Positions 60,401-64,000 of a stretch of 64,000 nucleotides of DNA are shown piece after piece. How positions within the stretch are numbered: the first letter of the stretch is position 1; every line of letters begins with the position of its first letter. The translations under genes and the position numbers were made by a program. The stretch covers positions 124,001 through 188,000 of the forward strand of contig LLCB01000023.1 of the NCBI GenBank assembly GCA_001414345.1, given 5' to 3'. This DNA comes from Hymenoscyphus infarciens (Eukaryota; Ascomycota; Leotiomycetes; Helotiales; Helotiaceae). The notes beneath the pieces are model-generated. The model was not told where the DNA came from and did not search any database. It saw only the letters and a list, made by a program, of their open reading frames with translations.

Positions 60401-60938
60401 AGCTGCCGGACTTGGAGGGCGACATCAAGGCATTGGCGTTTTGGGTTTTGAGTGTGGAGATGGGCAGGTCTTCCTCATCCTCGTCCTCTTCGTCATCATC
60501 GTAGTTATCCTCGTCGATGGTCCGCGCCGACTTCTTGGGTGCTGCTGGCGGGGGAGGCTCAATGGCACCGAGCTGGTGGGCCAATTGCTCGTCGTCGGCC
60601 ATGGACGTGTCCCCCCCATCTTGGTCTATGTATGCCTCTCCCCCTCCGCCAAACAGCTGGGCTATGCGCGCCTCGCTCTGGCGGTATAAATCTTTGAAGA
60701 TGGACTTCTGACGTTCCTCCTCCTCGGCTACGGCGACCGGTTCAGCCATCTCGAACAATAGGGTATTGGTATTGGTATTGGTATTGGATCGCGCTGGCGT
60801 CTCGTCGCGCTGGCGGAAGTTTTTCTGGTTCAGATGCGATGAGTCGGGTCGCCATGAGGGTTTGCCATATCCATTATTGATGGAGGACCCTGATCGTGCC
60901 GCCATTTGGAAACCGATCGCTCTCCCCCTCCCGCGCAA
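57418..60938 (-). CDS. SPT7: SAGA complex subunit SPT7 (bromodomain and histone fold)
   Basis: Exons 59,822-60,938, 58,631-59,772 and 57,418-58,578 join in frame (introns 49 and 52 nt), giving 1,139 residues; a second in-frame ATG at 60,905 would remove 11. The bromodomain spans about 345-435: [29 protein letters not shown], then [11 protein letters not shown] with N413 at the acetyl-lysine-binding position. This matches yeast Spt7 closely. A histone-fold (BTP) domain follows at about 785-865 ([20 protein letters not shown]), which in Spt7 pairs with Ada1. The end has nuclear-type basic clusters (KKKKKLE, KKLKLG). SAGA is the Gcn5 histone acetyltransferase coactivator; Spt7 is its scaffold. 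Acidic and Pro-rich low-complexity stretches fill residues 60-200 and 440-560. TNTNTNTN near residue 55 comes from a GGTATT repeat. Confidence 0.95.
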
Positions 60939-62335
60939 CGGAATCGCGCTTTCCCCAAACCACAGAACCTCCTAGGAACGGCGTCACGGCGTCTAGGCGT
61001 CCTTACTTCGCGGATTCGTGAAAGCGCCTCATTGGTAGAAGGCCCGCCGTTGAAAACAAGTCGAAATTCGATGGCGGTGGTGACGTTTTTTGATGGAATT
61101 CGTTCTGGTTGCGATGTGGTGTAGTTAAAGCGTAGTAGTCCTCACGCGAATGGCTCTGGCTAGGGGCGCCAAACGCATCGCATTTAGAGCCAGCCAGACT
61201 GGCAAATTCACCACATGCGCGGGGGGGGAGGGGAGGGGGCGGCAGATTATGGCACAGTGTCTAGCTACGACTTCTCCTCCTTTCTACGAGATCTTCTAAG
61301 AGGCTACGAGACCTCTTTTGGCAGAGCATTCTGGGTTGTGGAAATAAATTGTTCTCTGAATGCGCTTCGCCGAACTCCATATGCACTAGGCACGGACTAG
61401 GTCACAAGCGAAAAGCGGCATGTGGAGGAGAAAGATTCTGGAACTTGTGTTCTTTTTATATCTGGTTATAACTCTGTCTTTAGATACTCAGAGAACTTCT
61501 AGTTAGCATCTAGTTGTTACATTTAAGCATCTAGTCATTATATGTTGTCGTGACGAACTAAATGATACTTGGAACACTGACTCCAGCCTTTGTTAGAACA
61601 AAGAACTATTAAAAGAGTACTTTGGTACCTGTAACCATTGCATCTATTCTAGCAGGCTCTATAAGGAGAAAAACTGAGTTTGGATTCTTAGAGATAGGCT
61701 ACTTTGTTGTAGCACAGAGAATGCAGGAGTTGGTACTGCAACTGACTAAGTGTAGAATACCTATCCTCTCTTGTTTATTGTTCAACCGAGACTTGGAAAA
61801 GCAATCTAATTCTCCCAAATGACTAGAATTATTTGATTTATATTGATTTTGTTCTCCTAGGAGTGTTGGATAAGTGTATAAGGGAAGTTCAGGAGTTGGT
61901 ACTGCAACTGACTAAGTGTAGAATACCTATCCTCTCTTGTTTATGGTTCAACCGAGACTCGGAAAAGCAATTTAATTCTAATTAGATTTATATAGACTTC
62001 GTTCTCTTAGAAGTGTTGGGGCAATTGTAGAAGGGGAGTGCAGGAGGATTACAGTCATAAATTCCTGCAATTTCCAGTGGTAGATAGTTAGTGATCAATA
62101 CATCCGAGGTACCTTGAGAGCTTTGTTGAAGCCAGACAGACGTTGCTGCCCTTAACCTTCTCCACGTGATGTCACTTCCTGGTCAGTTACCTACGGGTCG
62201 TCGTACCACCACAAGTTGGAAGAAGCTTCGCAGAAGAACCGAAGAACACCATTTCCTCCCCTCCAAAATAACATGAAGGGATACATCTGAGATGATTCCC
62301 CAACCCTCGTCCCCTAACAAAACAAAACACCCAAA
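60939..62335. other. Intergenic with tandem duplication
   Basis: SPT7 promoter side, then AT-moderate repeat-bearing DNA. A 66-codon frame at 61,622-61,822 lies in the duplicated sequence and is not supported as a gene. Confidence 0.6.
61725..62085. repeat. Tandem duplication, 166-bp period, with third partial unit
   Basis: Unit one starts at 61,725 and unit two at 61,891, both with AGGAGTTGGTACTGCAACTG, and continue alike through the CTATCCTCTCTTGTTTAT segment to GTTCTC(C/T)TAG(G/A)AGTGTTGG. A third start (AGGAGG, about 62,042) is short. The tail half also matches 53,975-54,115. Confidence 0.8.
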
Positions 62336-63024
62336 ATGCGCATAAGGCTTCCTTTCGCAGGTAAGTTCCCAAGCAAGCTACCTACCTATTTACAAAAACA
62401 ACTCACTGATTCTTCCCCACAGGAGCTTTCCTCTTCCTCGTAGCCACCGCAGCATATGCGGGGCTCACCTCCCTCCAACTCGATTCCTTCCCCATAAACG
62501 ACAAAGTCCTCCACTGCCTCACCTTCTTCGTCCTCACAACCTGTTTCTACTGGATCCTCGATACCTCACGAAGACGAAACCTCAATCTCACCCTCCTAAT
62601 CTGCACCGGCGTCCTAGGCGTCGGCTCCGAATTCCTGCAAGGCTTCCTGCCTAATGGACGAGTCTTCGATCTCTTCGATATCGTAGCCAATGTCGTTGGT
62701 TCCTTGGGAGCTGTGGCATTAAGTTCCTGGTACCACACCCGAATGCTGGAGCGCAAACGGTTGGCTAAGACATATCAAAGTATTCCCGGGGATGATGAAC
62801 GGGATTTGGAGTTAGGAGAGGGTGTCGGTGTTGGGGCACAGGAGAGTGGGACGACGGATGCGAGCACGACGTTGGAGAACGAGGTTGATAACTGGGATGA
62901 GAATGTCGAAGATGCTTGGGATGAGGATGAACATACCACCGGGACGGATGAAGGGGATGGTCCGAAAACCCCAAGTGCTAGTAGTGCGGGGGAGGCAGAG
63001 GAGACGAAGAAAAGAGCTGATTAG
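62336..63024 (+). CDS. VanZ-like family membrane protein
   Basis: Exon 1 is 62,336-62,360 (only 25 nt, codons MRIRLPFA plus one base) and exon 2 is 62,423-63,024, joined across a 62-nt intron, giving 208 residues. Four hydrophobic segments lie in residues 8-130. The VanZ-type motifs are clear: NDKVLHCLTFFVLT (acidic, Lys and His in helix two), GSEFLQGFLPNGRVFD (Glu, Gln and Arg in helix three) and DIVANVVGSLGA (Asp, Asn and Gly in helix four). Residues 140-208 are an acidic, disordered tail. VanZ-domain proteins are known from teicoplanin tolerance in bacteria; the role of the fungal version is not known, and the antibiotic function should not be carried over. Confidence 0.85.
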
Positions 63025-63726
63025 TAATGGGGTTATGAGTGTAATGATGTTATGGCTTGCTTCTTTGGAGTTTAGAGCGTGCGGTTTAGGCGATTGCGAT
63101 AGTGGGATTATTGGATGTATTATGAAGTGCCTCCAAACTGGGGCTTTCCAAAATCAAAATGGGTTTCCATCGAAATTTTAATATCCCTCTCGAGGAGTTG
63201 TTTATTGCTCCATGTAAAACATGCAAGTAGGCTTTCTCTTCTACAAATACTCTAATGGGCAAGTATCTCCTAATACTCGCGAAATCCTTGACACGATCTC
63301 ATCGTCATTCAAATGGAGAAACACACCTGCCCTAAACAGCGCTTCTGAATCGAGGTTCGCAGTGTATGACGAGCATGTTAAGTCCATGACATAGCTAACT
63401 ATGAAACTGTTGCACTTCGCAATTTCTGCTAGGGCTCTTATATATAAGCCCGGAAAGGTATAAGAAGACGCTTAAAGATGTAAGGAATCGTTTGTTAGAG
63501 CAGACATGATTGTTTTTGATATGACCTCAATCTAGGTTAAAGCAGAGGTTTGGGTACGTACTCTGACATATCCACTGATCATTGACTCAATGACCATCTC
63601 CCCTCGACTTTGAAGAATCCTCACTGCTATCAAGATGACAGCAAGACACTATCCAAATGCAGACCGAAAAAGTTCCCAAATTGACCAGAACACACTTCCC
63701 CTTCCCAAATACCAATAATCCATCAA
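63025..63726. other. Intergenic between convergent genes
   Basis: 3' side of the VanZ-like gene and 3' side of the partial gene at the right end. Nothing else seen. Confidence 0.6.
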
Positions 63727-64000
63727 TTAAAAACCACCCCCACTCCTAGCCCTCTTTTTATCCCCATGTTGTTTCTTCATCTTCAATCGAATATTATTCT
63801 CAATCTTCTTCCTATACCACCAAGACCCGTTAGCAAGTTACTCATCCATTAAACCACTTGAAAAAAGGACAAAAATATAGAGAGAGAGAAAACAAGAGGG
63901 TAAAGCACCTGCTAAAAGTATGCCAGAAAAAATATATATCTCGCCCACCCTCGCTCTCGCGCCAGCATAGGAAGTTTTCAAGCGCTCATTTCTTCTTATC
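63727..64000 (-). CDS. Partial gene, 3' end only, runs off the window
   Basis: On the minus strand an exon running from the window edge to 63,909 is followed by a GTGCTT donor, a GCTAAC branch site, a GGTATAG acceptor and a last exon 63,811-63,727. In the best basic frame this ends FWHTFSRKKIENN, RLKMKKQHGDKKRARSGGGF and stop. That frame meets a stop at about 63,987, so an exon border must lie near there; another frame of the upstream exon stays open to the edge. Family not recognised. A very basic tail could be from a mitochondrial or nuclear protein. Confidence 0.35.

Overview
This window is nuclear DNA from a filamentous ascomycete fungus (Pezizomycotina, possibly Leotiomycetes; the class is a guess from protein flavour only). 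The evidence is short GT-AG introns of about 50-100 nt with CTAAC-type branch sites, six-exon histone H1, fungal-type SPT7, CLF1 and PRP31, and a large AT-rich block with the signature of repeat-induced point mutation (RIP: CpA/TpG converted to TpA).

Layout. About 1-17,590 is a RIP-degraded transposon graveyard. CpA and TpG are close to absent for long stretches. Inside it are traces of two LTR-like copies (about 3,613-3,902 and 16,665-17,045), a dispersed repeat family, one small spliced hypothetical gene on an unmutated island (5,332-6,026), and a young 944-bp terminal-inverted-repeat element (9,224-10,167). That element has a perfect 10-bp target-site duplication and an internal 95-bp foldback. 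The border to ordinary gene-bearing DNA at about 17,590 is abrupt.

From 17.6 kb onward the recognisable genes are: an AT-hook nuclear protein (+, 18,340-20,217); a MYST histone acetyltransferase, SAS2-like (-, 25,301-28,039); an unknown protein broken by one frameshift (-, 29,890-31,631); linker histone H1 (-, 35,140-36,196); a ferric-reductase-type oxidoreductase (+, 39,895-42,266); a modin-like membrane-anchored protein broken by one frameshift (-, 46,317-48,061); a head-to-head pair of splicing genes, CLF1 (-, 49,120-51,216) and PRP31 (+, 51,503-53,424); SPT7 of the SAGA complex (-, 57,418-60,938); a VanZ-like membrane protein (+, 62,336-63,024); and a partial gene running off the right end.

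Four of the genes act on chromatin (AT-hook protein, MYST HAT, H1, SPT7) and two on the spliceosome. They look like housekeeping genes, not a co-regulated cluster. The long intergenic stretches hold repeats, hairpins and weak gene relics. No CRISPR, rRNA or convincing tRNA gene was seen. I found no clear evidence of a new multi-gene system. The most noteworthy items are the TIR element with its 10-bp target duplication and foldback core, the intact spliced gene inside extreme RIP DNA, and two genes that each lose frame by one base at a homopolymer.
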